Shown here in pieces: positions 1-9,116 of a stretch of 64,000 bases of DNA (the first letter of the stretch is position 1; each line of letters starts with the position of its first letter). A program made the position numbers and the translations under genes. This DNA is from Alphaproteobacteria bacterium. Lineage in GTDB: Bacteria; Pseudomonadota; Alphaproteobacteria; Rhizobiales; Xanthobacteraceae. The notes beneath the pieces were generated by a model. That model was not told the DNA's origin, did not search any database, and worked only from the letters and a program-made list of their open reading frames with translations. The stretch covers positions 109,437 to 173,436 of the forward strand of contig VGEP01000005.1 in the NCBI GenBank assembly GCA_016869215.1. Reading direction: 5' to 3'.

Positions 1-945
1 GCAGCGCTGCTTCTGTTCGCGGCCCCCGCTCCGTCGTCGGCGCAGAGCTACCCAGGCGGACAAATCCGCCTGATCGTGCCGGTGCCCGCGGGCGGCGTCA
101 CCGACACCATGGCGCGCATCGTGGCGCAGCGGCTCGGCGAGGCGCTGAACCAGAACGTCATCGTCGACAACCGGCCGGGCGGAAACTACTCGGTCGGCGT
201 GCAGGCAGTGGCACGCGCACCGGCCGACGGGCTGACGCTGCTGGTCGCGCCCGACTCGCCGATCACCGCCAACCCGCACCTGTTCGGCAAGCTCGCTTAC
301 GATCCGATCAAGGAGCTGACGCCGATCATCGTGCTGTGTCGCATCACGCCGATCGTGGTGGTGAACGAGGCCGTGCCGGCGAGAAGCATCAAGGAGCTGA
401 TCGCCCTCGCCAAGAAGGAACCCGGCAAGCTCAACTACGGCTCCTACGGCATCGGCAGCTATTCGCACCTGAGCATGGAGGACTTCAAGAAGCGCACCGG
501 GGCCGACATCGTGCACATCCCGTATCGCGGCGCGGCGCCGGCCTCCAGCGCACTGCTCGCCAACACCATCCAAATGCTGATCCTCAATCTCTCCAGCATC
601 GAGGCGCACGAGAAGGCCGGCAAGGTCCGCATCCTCGCCGCCGCGGGCGCAAAGCGCGCCGCCGCGCGGCCCGACCTGCCGACGGTCGCCGAAGCCGGCG
701 TGCCGGGCTTCTCGACCACCGCGTGGTTTGCGCTGTTCGGGCCCGCCAACATGGCGCCCGACCTCGTGACGAAGATTCATGCCGACGTCGCCAAGGCGCT
801 GGACGCGCCGCAGACCAGGGAGTTCTTCGTCAAGAACAGCTTCGAGCGTGTCGATGCCAATCCCGCGCAGTTCAAGGAGCTGATCGCACAGGACTCCAGG
901 CACTGGTCCGCCCTGATCAAGCAGGTCGGCGCGAAACTGGACTGA
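1..945 (+). CDS. Bug/TctC-family periplasmic substrate-binding protein, 5' end cut by window edge
   Basis: The reading frame is open from base 1, so the true start lies outside the window. The first codons read as the end of a signal peptide (hydrophobic AALLLFAAPAPSSAQ and then SY), which fits a periplasmic protein. The family hallmarks follow: a P-A-G-G-V-T-D-T-M-A-R loop and VIVDNRPGGN near the amino end, then HIPYRGAAPA in the middle. Bug proteins bind carboxylates and similar small organic acids for tripartite tricarboxylate transporters, but many are orphans; no TctA/TctB membrane gene is seen here. The flavoprotein gene starts 25 bases downstream and is probably cotranscribed. The ligand cannot be told. 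Confidence 0.9.
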   Translation, partial: AALLLFAAPAPSSAQSYPGGQIRLIVPVPAGGVTDTMARIVAQRLGEALNQNVIVDNRPGGNYSVGVQAVARAPADGLTLLVAPDSPITANPHLFGKLAYDPIKELTPIIVLCRITPIVVVNEAVPARSIKELIALAKKEPGKLNYGSYGIGSYSHLSMEDFKKRTGADIVHIPYRGAAPASSALLANTIQMLILNLSSIEAHEKAGKVRILAAAGAKRAAARPDLPTVAEAGVPGFSTTAWFALFGPANMAPDLVTKIHADVAKALDAPQTREFFVKNSFERVDANPAQFKELIAQDSRHWSALIKQVGAKLD

Positions 946-970
946 CAGCGGCGGGACCGGACGGGATACG

Positions 971-2362
971 ATGAGCGAAGCGGCAAGCTGCGACGTTGTC
1001 GTGATCGGCGCCGGCATCGCCGGGCTGACCGCGGCCAATCGCGCGACGCAGTTCGGCCTTCGCGCGATCGTCCTGGAAAAAAGCGCCGAGGAGCAATACC
1101 GCTCCAACTCTCGCTACACCTACGGCACGTTCCATATCCATTTCACCGGCGTCGAAGCGGACGAAGCCGAGCTGACGGCCAAGATCGAGACCGCGACCGA
1201 AGGCTTCGCCCGCAAGGACCTCGCCCGCGCCATCGCCAGGGACGGCCGCCGCCTGATGCAATGGCTGCGCGAGGACGGCGTCGGCCTTGTCAATCTCGGC
1301 ACCTACAACACCAACGTGCTGTCGCCGGCCTGGCGCATGGGCTTCGGCCTCACCTGGAAGGGCTACGCCGGCGACGTGGCGCTGCAGAAGCTTGAAGCGA
1401 ACCTCCGCGGCCGGCAGGGCCGCTTGTTGCGCGGTGCACGCGCCAGCACGATCAAGCGCGTGCCCGGCGGCATCGAAGTCGACACCGATGGCGGCAACCG
1501 ATTCCGCGCCGCGGCCGTCGTCATCGCCGACGGCGGCTTCCAGGCCAGCCTCGACCTGATCCGCGAGCACATCACGCCTGCCGCCGACAAACTGCTGCAG
1601 CGCAACGGCGGCACCGCAATGGGCGACGGGCTTCGAATGGCCAAGGCGCTCGGCGCCAAGATCGTCGGCCTCGAAAATTTTTACGGCCACCTGCACAGCC
1701 GCGACGCGATGAAGACCGACCGGCTGTGGCCACGGCCCTATGCCGACGAGCTTGCCGCTGCGGGCATCGTGGTCGACGAAAGCGGGCATCGCGTCGCCGA
1801 CGAAGGTTTCGGCGGCATCTGGCTCTCCAACGCCATCGCCCGCCTGCCCGACCCGCTCGCCACCTCCGCGATCTTCGACCAGGCGATCTGGGACGGCCCG
1901 CCCGGCACCGGTCACGTGCAGCCGCCAAACCCGCTGATGCTCGAAGCAGGCGCGACGGTTCACAAGGCCGGCACGATCGCCGAACTGGCGGCGGTCGCCG
2001 GCCTGCCCGCGGACCGTCTGCAGCGGACGGTCGATGCCTATAACGCCGCGCTCGACGCAGGCGCGTTGCAGAGCCTCACGCCGCCGCGCAGCGGCAAGAA
2101 CAGGCCCTGGCCGATCGGGACGCCGCCGTTCTACGCGCTGCCGCTCTGCGCCGCGATCACCAACACCATGGGCGGTATCGCCGTCGACGGCGACGGCCGC
2201 GTGCTCGACACGTCCGACAAGCCGATCCCCGGCCTGTTCGCGGCCGGCTCCACCATCGGCGGGCTGAACGGCGGGCCGCACGCGGGCTATGTCGGCGGCC
2301 TCATCAACACGGTCATCGGGCTGCGCGCCGCGGAAGCGATTGCGGCTGCCGTGGCAAAGTGA
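971..2362 (+). CDS. FAD-dependent oxidoreductase, fumarate reductase/succinate dehydrogenase flavoprotein family
   Basis: The 463-residue protein has an N-terminal dinucleotide-binding motif (VVVIGAGIAGLTAANRA, residues about 9-25) and the C-terminal FAD-binding segment typical of the family (NTMGGIAVDGDGRVLDT and LFAAGSTIGGLNGG). Family members dehydrogenate or reduce C-C bonds next to carboxylates or ketones; TcuA (tricarballylate dehydrogenase) and 3-ketosteroid dehydrogenases are relatives. It follows a carboxylate-type Bug receptor by 25 bases and precedes a cytochrome c gene. I infer that it oxidises an imported organic acid and passes electrons to the respiratory chain. The substrate is unknown. 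No signal peptide is seen, so it is probably cytoplasmic. Confidence 0.85.
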   Translation: MSEAASCDVVVIGAGIAGLTAANRATQFGLRAIVLEKSAEEQYRSNSRYTYGTFHIHFTGVEADEAELTAKIETATEGFARKDLARAIARDGRRLMQWLREDGVGLVNLGTYNTNVLSPAWRMGFGLTWKGYAGDVALQKLEANLRGRQGRLLRGARASTIKRVPGGIEVDTDGGNRFRAAAVVIADGGFQASLDLIREHITPAADKLLQRNGGTAMGDGLRMAKALGAKIVGLENFYGHLHSRDAMKTDRLWPRPYADELAAAGIVVDESGHRVADEGFGGIWLSNAIARLPDPLATSAIFDQAIWDGPPGTGHVQPPNPLMLEAGATVHKAGTIAELAAVAGLPADRLQRTVDAYNAALDAGALQSLTPPRSGKNRPWPIGTPPFYALPLCAAITNTMGGIAVDGDGRVLDTSDKPIPGLFAAGSTIGGLNGGPHAGYVGGLINTVIGLRAAEAIAAAVAK

Positions 2363-2458
2363 CGGTATTTGCGTTAGGTCAAGGCACCGCTCCCTGACCT
2401 CGGCGCGTATTGCCGTTGTATTGCTGCGTTCGGTATTGACGAAACATTGGATGTCAGA

Positions 2459-2797
2459 ATGACGAATCTGAAAGCATTTGCCCTGGGCCTCGGCCTTTCG
2501 CTCCTGTCGATACCGGTGCACGCTCAAGCCCCGCGCGCCCAGGCCCAACATGTCCCGGACGCCGGCCGCGGCGAACAACTGGCCAAGCGCTGGTGTGCCG
2601 GCTGCCATCTGGTTGCACCCGGCCAGCAGCGGACCATGGAGGCGCCGCCATTCGAAACCGTCGCGCGGTCGCAGACCTACACGCCGCAATCGCTGGCATT
2701 CTTCCTGCTCGATCCGCATCCCAAGATGCCGAATATGTCGCTGACGCGCGCGGAAGCCTCGGACCTCGCGGCCTACATCGTGTCGCTGCGGAAATAG
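2459..2797 (+). CDS. Small periplasmic c-type cytochrome
   Basis: This 112-residue protein starts at the ATG at 2459; a TTG four codons upstream is a weaker alternative. An N-terminal signal peptide ends near VHAQA (residues 20-24). One haem c site, CAGCH, is at residues 46-50, and the methionine ligand is probably in KMPNM (residues 89-93). The C-terminal helix LAAYIVSLRK is typical of class I cytochrome c. It would carry electrons in the periplasm after CcmABCDEF haem attachment. The partner is not known; the flavoprotein just upstream is a candidate but has no visible export signal. A gap of about 95 bases separates them, so this gene may have its own promoter. Confidence 0.88.
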   Translation: MTNLKAFALGLGLSLLSIPVHAQAPRAQAQHVPDAGRGEQLAKRWCAGCHLVAPGQQRTMEAPPFETVARSQTYTPQSLAFFLLDPHPKMPNMSLTRAEASDLAAYIVSLRK

Positions 2798-2874
2798 CGG
2801 CGCTCCGCCGAGCCCGATGGCTTCTTGCGCCGCATGTTCGGGCGGCGCTATGATTCTGCGACAGGAGCCGCATC

Positions 2875-4239
2875 ATGCCGCGACCCAAAGGCCAGCTTCG
2901 CCTCGGCGCCTTCTTCAATCCGACCGGCCATCATGTCGCCTCGTGGCGGCACCCCGAAGCGCAGGCCGACGCCGGCATCAACTTCAAGCACTATGCCGAG
3001 ATCGCGCAGACCGCCGAACGCGCCAAGTTCGACATGGTGTTCCTCGCCGACAATGTCTGCGTGCGCGAAGCGAACATGGAGGCGCTGTCGCGGTCGGCGC
3101 AGTACATCGCCAATTTCGAGCCGATCACGCTGATCTCGGCGCTCGCCGCGGTGACAAGCCGCATCGGTCTCACCTGCACGGCGTCGACCAGCTACAACGA
3201 ACCGTTCCATGTGGCGCGCAAATTCGCGTCGATCGACCACATCAGCGGCGGCCGCGCCGGCTGGAACCTGGTCACGTCGGGCATGGCGGCGGAAGCTTAC
3301 AATTTCGGCCGCGACGCGCACTACGGCCACGCCGAGCGCTATAAGCGCGCCAACGAGTTCGCCGAGGTCGTCACCGCGCTGTGGGATTCCTGGGACGACG
3401 ATGCGTTCCCGCGCGACAAGGAGTCGGGCCTTTTCTTCAAGCCCGAGGGCATGCATCACCTCAATCACAAGGGCCAGCATTTCAAGGTTCGCGGCCCGCT
3501 CAACATCCCGCGCCCGCCGCAGGGCCGGCCGGTGATCGTGCAGGCCGGCACGTCGGACGACGGCATGGACGTCGCCGCGCGCTTCGCCGAGGTGATCTTC
3601 AGCGCCAATCTGACGATGGACACCTGCCAAACGTACTTCAAGGAGGTGAAGACGCGCGCGCAGGACAAGTTCGGGCGCAACCCGGACCATCTGAAGGTCA
3701 TGCCAGGCCTGAGCTGCTACGTCGGCCGCACCGAGGCTGAGGCCAAAGAAAAGTACGACTATCAGAATTCGCTGATGCACCCGATCGTGGCGCGCGAAAT
3801 CCTCTCGACCGTGCTGGGCGGCGTCGATCTCACACCCTACGACTTCGACGGCCCGCTGCCGGACAATCTGCCGATGTCGAATTCGAGCCAGAGCACGTTC
3901 AAATACGTCACCGATCTGGCCAAGAAGGACGGGCTCTCCATGCGCCAGATCGCCCAGGTGGTCGCAGGCGCGCGCGCCAAACTGGTCATGGTCGGCACGC
4001 CGGAGAGCCTCGCCGACCGCATGGAGCAATGGTACGTCGAGGAGGCCGCCGACGGCTTCAACATCATGCCGCCTTACCTGCCGGGCGGGCTCGACGATTT
4101 CGTCACGATGGTGATTCCGGAATTGCAGCGCCGCGGACTGTTTCGCACGGAATACACCGGCCGCACCCTGCGCGATCACCTCGGCCTGCCGCGCCCGCCG
4201 AGCCGTTACGCGGCCCGCAGCGACGCGGCGGCGGAGTAA
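2875..4239 (+). CDS. LLM-class flavin-dependent monooxygenase (NtaA/SnaA/DszA family)
   Basis: The 454-residue sequence has the family start (LRLGAFFNPTGHHVASWRHP), the segment FDMVFLADNV and the HISGGRAGWNLVTS motif shared by nitrilotriacetate monooxygenase, DszA and pristinamycin synthase subunits. These TIM-barrel enzymes use reduced FMN from a separate reductase to monooxygenate amines, thioethers, sulfones or other small molecules. An AGGAG ribosome site lies 7 bases before the ATG. No flavin reductase gene is adjacent. DoxX follows 10 bases downstream, so the two are probably cotranscribed. Family assignment is secure; the substrate is not. Confidence 0.9.
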   Translation: MPRPKGQLRLGAFFNPTGHHVASWRHPEAQADAGINFKHYAEIAQTAERAKFDMVFLADNVCVREANMEALSRSAQYIANFEPITLISALAAVTSRIGLTCTASTSYNEPFHVARKFASIDHISGGRAGWNLVTSGMAAEAYNFGRDAHYGHAERYKRANEFAEVVTALWDSWDDDAFPRDKESGLFFKPEGMHHLNHKGQHFKVRGPLNIPRPPQGRPVIVQAGTSDDGMDVAARFAEVIFSANLTMDTCQTYFKEVKTRAQDKFGRNPDHLKVMPGLSCYVGRTEAEAKEKYDYQNSLMHPIVAREILSTVLGGVDLTPYDFDGPLPDNLPMSNSSQSTFKYVTDLAKKDGLSMRQIAQVVAGARAKLVMVGTPESLADRMEQWYVEEAADGFNIMPPYLPGGLDDFVTMVIPELQRRGLFRTEYTGRTLRDHLGLPRPPSRYAARSDAAAE

Positions 4240-4249
4240 CCGGCGCTCC

Positions 4250-4723
4250 ATGGCCGACACGCCGCTGATCCTGCCTGCGCTCGGCGCCGCCTATGCTGCG
4301 CTCGCGCCGTGGGTCGAGGCACTGCTGCGCTTCATCGTCGGCATGGCCATGGTGCCGCACGGCATCCGCATGACCATGGGCCGGTTCAAGAACACCGGCG
4401 GGCCGCCCGGCACGCTCGACTCGGTCGTCCAGATGTACGACCGCAAGGGCTACCGGCCTGGCCGGTTCTGGGCCTATTGCACGGTTCTGACGCAGTTCGT
4501 CGCCGCGCCCTGCGTCGCGCTCGGCCTGCTCACGCGCCCGATGGCGCTGCCGCTGTTCGTGCTGCTGGTGCTGTCGGCCTACGATCATTGGAAATACGAC
4601 GGCTACTTCTGGAACAAGTCGGGCGTCGAATATCCCGCGATGTGGGCGGCGGGCGTCCTGTATTTCCTGGTCAACGGCGGCGGCGCGATTTCGCTCGACC
4701 GTCTGATCGGATTCGAGTTCTGA
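4250..4723 (+). CDS. DoxX family inner-membrane protein
   Basis: The 157-residue protein has about four hydrophobic segments and the DoxX pattern: an early ALLRFIVGMAMVPHGIRM helix, then ACVALGLLTRPMALPLFVLL, and a final WAAGVLYFLVNGGGAISLD helix. DoxX proteins are small quinone- or redox-linked membrane proteins found in thiosulfate oxidation and stress responses, and many have no known role. It sits 10 bases after the flavin monooxygenase gene and 40 bases before the aldolase, which suggests one transcript. A membrane redox partner for its neighbours is possible but is only inference. Confidence 0.85.
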   Translation: MADTPLILPALGAAYAALAPWVEALLRFIVGMAMVPHGIRMTMGRFKNTGGPPGTLDSVVQMYDRKGYRPGRFWAYCTVLTQFVAAPCVALGLLTRPMALPLFVLLVLSAYDHWKYDGYFWNKSGVEYPAMWAAGVLYFLVNGGGAISLDRLIGFEF

Positions 4724-4763
4724 CGCCGGCGCACGCATCGCACGGCGCCGTGAGGGAGGACCC

Positions 4764-5519
4764 ATGCCGAACGCACTCGCCCAGGCGAAACTCGATCTCG
4801 CCATCGCCAACCGCATCGTGTCGCTCGAAGGCATCATCGACGCCTTCGGCCATGTCAGCATGCGGCATCCGGCGAATCCGAACCGCTATCTCATTTCGCG
4901 CTCGCGCTCGCCGGAGCTGGTCGAGCCCGGAGACATCTACGAGTACACGCTCGATTCCGAGCCGGTGAAGCCGCTGCCCAAGGGCGTGCGCGGCTACGGC
5001 GAGATCGTCATCCACGGCGAGATCTACAAGGCGAGGCCGGACGTGAACGCGGTCGCGCATCACCACGGCATGGCCTTCCTGCCGTTCTGTAACTCGGGCG
5101 AAGAGCTGAAGCCGCTCTATCACATGGGCGCGCAGATCGGCGAAAAGGTGCCGTTCTGGGACAGCCGCGACGACTTCGGCGACACCAACCTGCTGGTGCT
5201 GAAGCCCGAAGAAGGCCGCTCGCTTGCCAAGGCGCTCGGCCCGCACTGGCTCGTGCTGCTGCGCCGCCACGGCGCGACGGTCGCGGGCAAGACGCTCACC
5301 GAACTCGTGTTCCGCACCATCTACAGCTACCGCAACGCCGAGCTGCAACTGATGACCATGGCGCAGGGTTGGCGCGTCAGCCCGTTGACGCCGGGCGAGC
5401 AGAAGCTCGCATGGCAGCGCAACCTCGAACCCCGTCCGCAGGCGCGCGCCTGGGAATACTGGTGCACGCGGCTGAAGAAGGCCGGCGAATACCCGCGCGC
5501 GGCACGCAAGCGCCGATGA
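4764..5519 (+). CDS. Class II aldolase/adducin family protein
   Basis: This 251-residue protein carries the zinc-site features of the fuculose-phosphate aldolase fold: YGEIVIHGEIYKARPDV with the catalytic-type glutamate, AVAHHHG (residues about 95-99) and a later RRHGATV histidine. It is clearly related to the protein at 22177-22896 in the same window, sharing the DAFGHVSMRHP-type start and the RAWEYWC-type end. A GGGAGG ribosome site lies 7 bases before the ATG. Members cleave or decarboxylate aldol-type substrates, and some act in aromatic or sugar-acid catabolism. The substrate is unknown. It probably ends the operon that begins upstream. Confidence 0.87.
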   Translation: MPNALAQAKLDLAIANRIVSLEGIIDAFGHVSMRHPANPNRYLISRSRSPELVEPGDIYEYTLDSEPVKPLPKGVRGYGEIVIHGEIYKARPDVNAVAHHHGMAFLPFCNSGEELKPLYHMGAQIGEKVPFWDSRDDFGDTNLLVLKPEEGRSLAKALGPHWLVLLRRHGATVAGKTLTELVFRTIYSYRNAELQLMTMAQGWRVSPLTPGEQKLAWQRNLEPRPQARAWEYWCTRLKKAGEYPRAARKRR

Positions 5520-5675
5520 GTATCGATGAGTTACCCATTGGTATAGGGCGATAGATTAGCAGGCACGTTTCTTCGCAATCATTTTCGCACATGAAGCGCC
5601 GCGTTTGCGGCACACCGGGAACCAGCCCGGGCACTCCGGCGTTGAACATGCCGTCCGCCAAATTCGGGGAACGCT

Positions 5676-7493
5676 ATGCGCGACATGCCGTTTCTGCGTC
5701 TGCTCGCCGCCGGGGCGCTGGCACTGAGCCCGCCCGCTGCCGTATTCGGCCAGAATGCCCCCGCAGCACGGGAACCCGCCGTCTCAATCGCGCCGCAAAC
5801 AGCTTCCGATAGCAATGCGCTGGTGTTTTCAACCGACACACAATTGGCAAGGCCGATGGTGCCCGCCGAGGATGTTGCGGTTGCGGAACAATTGCAGAGC
5901 CTCATCGAAACCGAGCTCGCACGCCACGTGCGGCATGAGGCGGACCGCGCTGGCATCGAGGCGTTCTATCGCAGCCGCGGATTCGCGCCGATCTGGGTCT
6001 CAAAAAACGCGCCTGCCCCGCGCGCCCGGGACGCGATGGACCATCTGAAAAGTGTGACGGCCGACGGCCTCGACCCCAGCGACTATCCGGCGCCGTATTT
6101 CAATGACCGCAGCCCTTACGGTCTGGCGGCGGATGAACTGTTCCTGACCAATACGATGTTGACGTTCGCGCGGCATGCATCCACGGGCCGCGTGGCGTTC
6201 ACCCGCGTCAGCGCCTCGGTCTATTACGACCTGAAACGGCCCGGCGCCGTGGAGGTTCTGACAAGGCTTTCGGCCGCCACAGACATCCGCGCGGCGCTTG
6301 ACGATTTCCATCCGCCGCACGCCGGCTACAAGGCGCTCAAGGCCGAGTTGGCCGCCGAACGCGCGCGCTCCGGCGAGGCCGGCAATCCGGCGCGCATTGC
6401 CGATGGACCGCTGCTGCGGCCCGGCGCGGATGACAACCGCGTTCCACTGCTGCGGCAGCGGCTCGGCCTCGCGGCCAACGGATCGCAGACCTATGACGAC
6501 GAGCTTCAGGGCGCAGTGAAGGCGTTCCAGGACGGCAATGGCCTCAGCCCGGACGGCATCGTCGGCGCCGCTACCCTCGCCCGGCTCAACGGCGAGACGC
6601 GCGAAGGCCGCGCCGACGTCATCCTCGCCAACATGGAGCGCTGGCGCTGGATGCCGCGCGATCTCGGCGAGTCGCACGTGATCGTGAACGTGCCGGATTA
6701 TTCGCTCAAGGTCGTCGGCCGCGGCACGGCGGCATGGTCGACGAGGATCGTGGTCGGCAAGCCTGGAACGCAGGCGACGCCGCTGTTCACCGAGACGATG
6801 AAATTCATCACGGTCAATCCGACCTGGAACGTGCCGCCATCGATCATCCGCAACGAATACCTGCCCGCTCTGCAGCGCGACCCGAATGCGCTGGCGCGCA
6901 TCGGGCTGCGCATGGGTCGCAACGCCGACGGCTCGTTCCGGGTTTATCAGCCGCCGGGCAGCCGCAACGCGCTCGGCCGCATCCGCTTCAATTTCCCGAA
7001 CAGATTCCTGGTGTTCCAGCATGACACGCCCGACAAGCACCTGTTCGAGAAGAGCGAGCGCGCCTTCAGCCACGGTTGCATGCGGGTGCAGTCGCCGGAG
7101 AAATACGCCAAGGCGCTGCTGTCGATTTCGCAGCCGCAGGACGGCTACACCGTCGAGCGCATCGAAAGCCTGTACGGCGCGAACGAACACACCATCCAGT
7201 TAGCCAACCCAATCCCCGTCCACATGACGTACCAGACGGCGTTCGTCGACGACAATGGACAGCTCCAGATCAGGCGCGACATCTACGGCCACGACAAGGC
7301 AATCGCGGACATCCTGCGCAACGAACGCGCCGTCGCGGACGTGCCCGTGCCGCGCGATTACCATTCAAGCAGCAAGCCGGTGATGGCGTCGACTCCACAG
7401 GACGATTCGTTCCGCGATCCCTTGGCCAGCTTCGCCCGCGGCCCGGCGTTCGGACGCCAGCGCGCGTCCGATCGCCACACCAACAATTGGTAA
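5676..7493 (+). CDS. L,D-transpeptidase (YcbB/LdtD type) with peptidoglycan-binding domain
   Basis: The 605-residue secreted enzyme begins with a signal peptide (FLRLLAAGALALSPPAAVFG). A scaffold domain follows at about 85-210, then a PG_binding_1 repeat near residues 245-305 (VPLLRQRLGLAANGSQTYDD..AVKAFQ, in two parts) and a YkuD catalytic domain from about 325 to 500. The active-site motif FSHGCMRV puts the nucleophile at Cys468. Family members make 3-3 peptidoglycan cross-links or attach lipoproteins to the wall. The C-terminal tail of about 100 residues is low in motifs. It has its own 156-base upstream region and ends 48 bases from a convergent gene, so it looks monocistronic. Confidence 0.9.
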   Translation: MRDMPFLRLLAAGALALSPPAAVFGQNAPAAREPAVSIAPQTASDSNALVFSTDTQLARPMVPAEDVAVAEQLQSLIETELARHVRHEADRAGIEAFYRSRGFAPIWVSKNAPAPRARDAMDHLKSVTADGLDPSDYPAPYFNDRSPYGLAADELFLTNTMLTFARHASTGRVAFTRVSASVYYDLKRPGAVEVLTRLSAATDIRAALDDFHPPHAGYKALKAELAAERARSGEAGNPARIADGPLLRPGADDNRVPLLRQRLGLAANGSQTYDDELQGAVKAFQDGNGLSPDGIVGAATLARLNGETREGRADVILANMERWRWMPRDLGESHVIVNVPDYSLKVVGRGTAAWSTRIVVGKPGTQATPLFTETMKFITVNPTWNVPPSIIRNEYLPALQRDPNALARIGLRMGRNADGSFRVYQPPGSRNALGRIRFNFPNRFLVFQHDTPDKHLFEKSERAFSHGCMRVQSPEKYAKALLSISQPQDGYTVERIESLYGANEHTIQLANPIPVHMTYQTAFVDDNGQLQIRRDIYGHDKAIADILRNERAVADVPVPRDYHSSSKPVMASTPQDDSFRDPLASFARGPAFGRQRASDRHTNNW

Positions 7494-7541
7494 CCGATAG
7501 ATCGCCAGCCGAGCGCGGCCACGCCCCGCTTCACGCCGGAA

Positions 7542-9038
7542 TCATTTCGGTTTCGCCAGGTTGATGTTGATGTTCTTTTCCTGGGTGAAGGAAATCAGTT
7601 CCTCCAGGCATTCCTCGCGGCCGATTCCCGATTGCTTGACGCCGCCGAACGGCGTGCCGATGAAGTGCTTGGAGATGTCGTTGATCCACACGAAGCCCGC
7701 CTCGACATTGGCCGCAGCGCGGTGGGCGGTCGTTAGATCGTTGGTCCAGATCGAGGCCGTGAGCCCGTATTCGACCGAATTGACCTGCTCGAACATCGCC
7801 GTCTCGTCGCTCCACTTCACGACGCCGACCACCGGACCGAAAATCTCCTCCTTGAAGATGCGCATCGATGGCTTCACGTCGGCGAACACCGTCGGCTCGA
7901 TGTAGAGCCCCTTCGCCAGCACCGGGTCCGACGGCCGCCCGCCGCCGTTGACCAGCCGCGCGCCTTCGCTCTTGGCCGAGTCGATGTACATCATCACGCG
8001 GTCGAACTGGGTCTTGGAGATGATCGCGCCCATGGTGGTTGCCGGATCGGTCGGAATGCCCGGTTTCCAGTGCTGGATGCGCACCTTCACCCGCTCCAGA
8101 ACCGCGTCGTAGATTTTCTCGTGGATGAAGGCGCGGCTGGTCGAGCCGCAGGACTGGCCGCACCAGGTGAAGTTCATGCCGCCGACCACGCCGCCCGCGA
8201 CCGCGTCCGGATCGGCGTCGGGATAGGCGATCAGCGCATTCTTGCCGCCGAGTTCCAGCAGCACGCCCTTGAGCGTGTCTGCCGCGGCGCGCATCACGGC
8301 TTTGCCGGTGGGGACGCTGCCGATCAGCGCGATCTTGGCGACATCGGGATGGCTTGCGAGCGCAGCCCCTGCCTCCTTGCCCCCTGGCACCAGGTTGAAC
8401 ACGCCGGGCGGCAGCAGGCCGTCGATCAGCTCGGCGAGGCGCAACGACGACAGCGGCGCCTGCTCCGGCGGCTTCATGACGATGGTGTTGCCGGCGGCGA
8501 GCGGCGCCGCGGCCTTGCCCGCGATGAACATGAAGGGATGGTTGAACGGCACGATGCGGCCGACGACGCCCAAAGGCTCGCGCACCGAAAAATTGATGCG
8601 ATCCGGCCCCATCGGAATCGACGCGCCCTTCATCTCGGTCACCAGACCCGCGAAAAAGTCGATCTGCGCCGCAGCGATCGTGGCGTCCATGATCATTTCG
8701 GCGATCGGGTTTCCGCAGTCGGCGGAGTCGATCATGGCAAGCTCGCCGGCGTTTTCGCGCAGCACGCGGGCGATTTCCTTGAGCATCTTGGCGCGCTCCA
8801 GCGGCGGAATGCGTTTCCATTCCTTGAACGCGGCCTTCGCCGCCTTCACCGCGGCGTCGATGTCCTCCGCGCCCGCGTCGGCGGCCTTGCCGAGCGACTC
8901 GCCGGTGCCCGGATTGACTTGCTCGGAGAAGCGGCCGGCCTTCGGCGCGTGCCACTTGCCGCCGTAGTAGGCGCCGCGTTGCGCCGGCAGGTTGAGCTTG
9001 ATCGAGGCGAGCGAATTCGGGGGCACGGGCGTATTCAT
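7542..9038 (-). CDS. NAD(P)-dependent aldehyde dehydrogenase
   Basis: The 498-residue protein shows the ALDH signature LLELGGKN (catalytic-base Glu) and the nucleophile motif GQSCGSTSR, with NAD-binding VPFNHPFMFIAGK and the end segment GTPFGGVKQSGIGREE. It oxidises an aldehyde to the acid. A GGGAG site about 10 bases before the ATG supports the start. It is the last gene of the minus-strand operon: TPP enzyme, ABC ATPase, two permeases, then this gene after 78 bases. Next to a 2-oxoacid-decarboxylase-like TPP enzyme, a route 2-oxoacid to aldehyde to acid is a reasonable inference. The actual aldehyde is unknown. Confidence 0.92.
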   Translation of the reverse strand: MNTPVPPNSLASIKLNLPAQRGAYYGGKWHAPKAGRFSEQVNPGTGESLGKAADAGAEDIDAAVKAAKAAFKEWKRIPPLERAKMLKEIARVLRENAGELAMIDSADCGNPIAEMIMDATIAAAQIDFFAGLVTEMKGASIPMGPDRINFSVREPLGVVGRIVPFNHPFMFIAGKAAAPLAAGNTIVMKPPEQAPLSSLRLAELIDGLLPPGVFNLVPGGKEAGAALASHPDVAKIALIGSVPTGKAVMRAAADTLKGVLLELGGKNALIAYPDADPDAVAGGVVGGMNFTWCGQSCGSTSRAFIHEKIYDAVLERVKVRIQHWKPGIPTDPATTMGAIISKTQFDRVMMYIDSAKSEGARLVNGGGRPSDPVLAKGLYIEPTVFADVKPSMRIFKEEIFGPVVGVVKWSDETAMFEQVNSVEYGLTASIWTNDLTTAHRAAANVEAGFVWINDISKHFIGTPFGGVKQSGIGREECLEELISFTQEKNININLAKPK

Positions 9039-9116
9039 GGCGGATCACTCCCTGACGCGTTGTCCGGCTGTCGCCGCTCTCCCGCTTCGGCGGGGGCCTG
9101 ATGCAACTGGAAAAGT

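Noticed and set aside
917-2719. 600-codon open frame on the minus strand opposite the flavoprotein and cytochrome genes
   Set aside because: It is a high-GC antisense shadow: arginine- and alanine-rich, no family motif, and it covers two well-supported plus-strand genes. Similar long shadows opposite 27.5-29.8 kb and 61.5-63.7 kb were dropped for the same reason.
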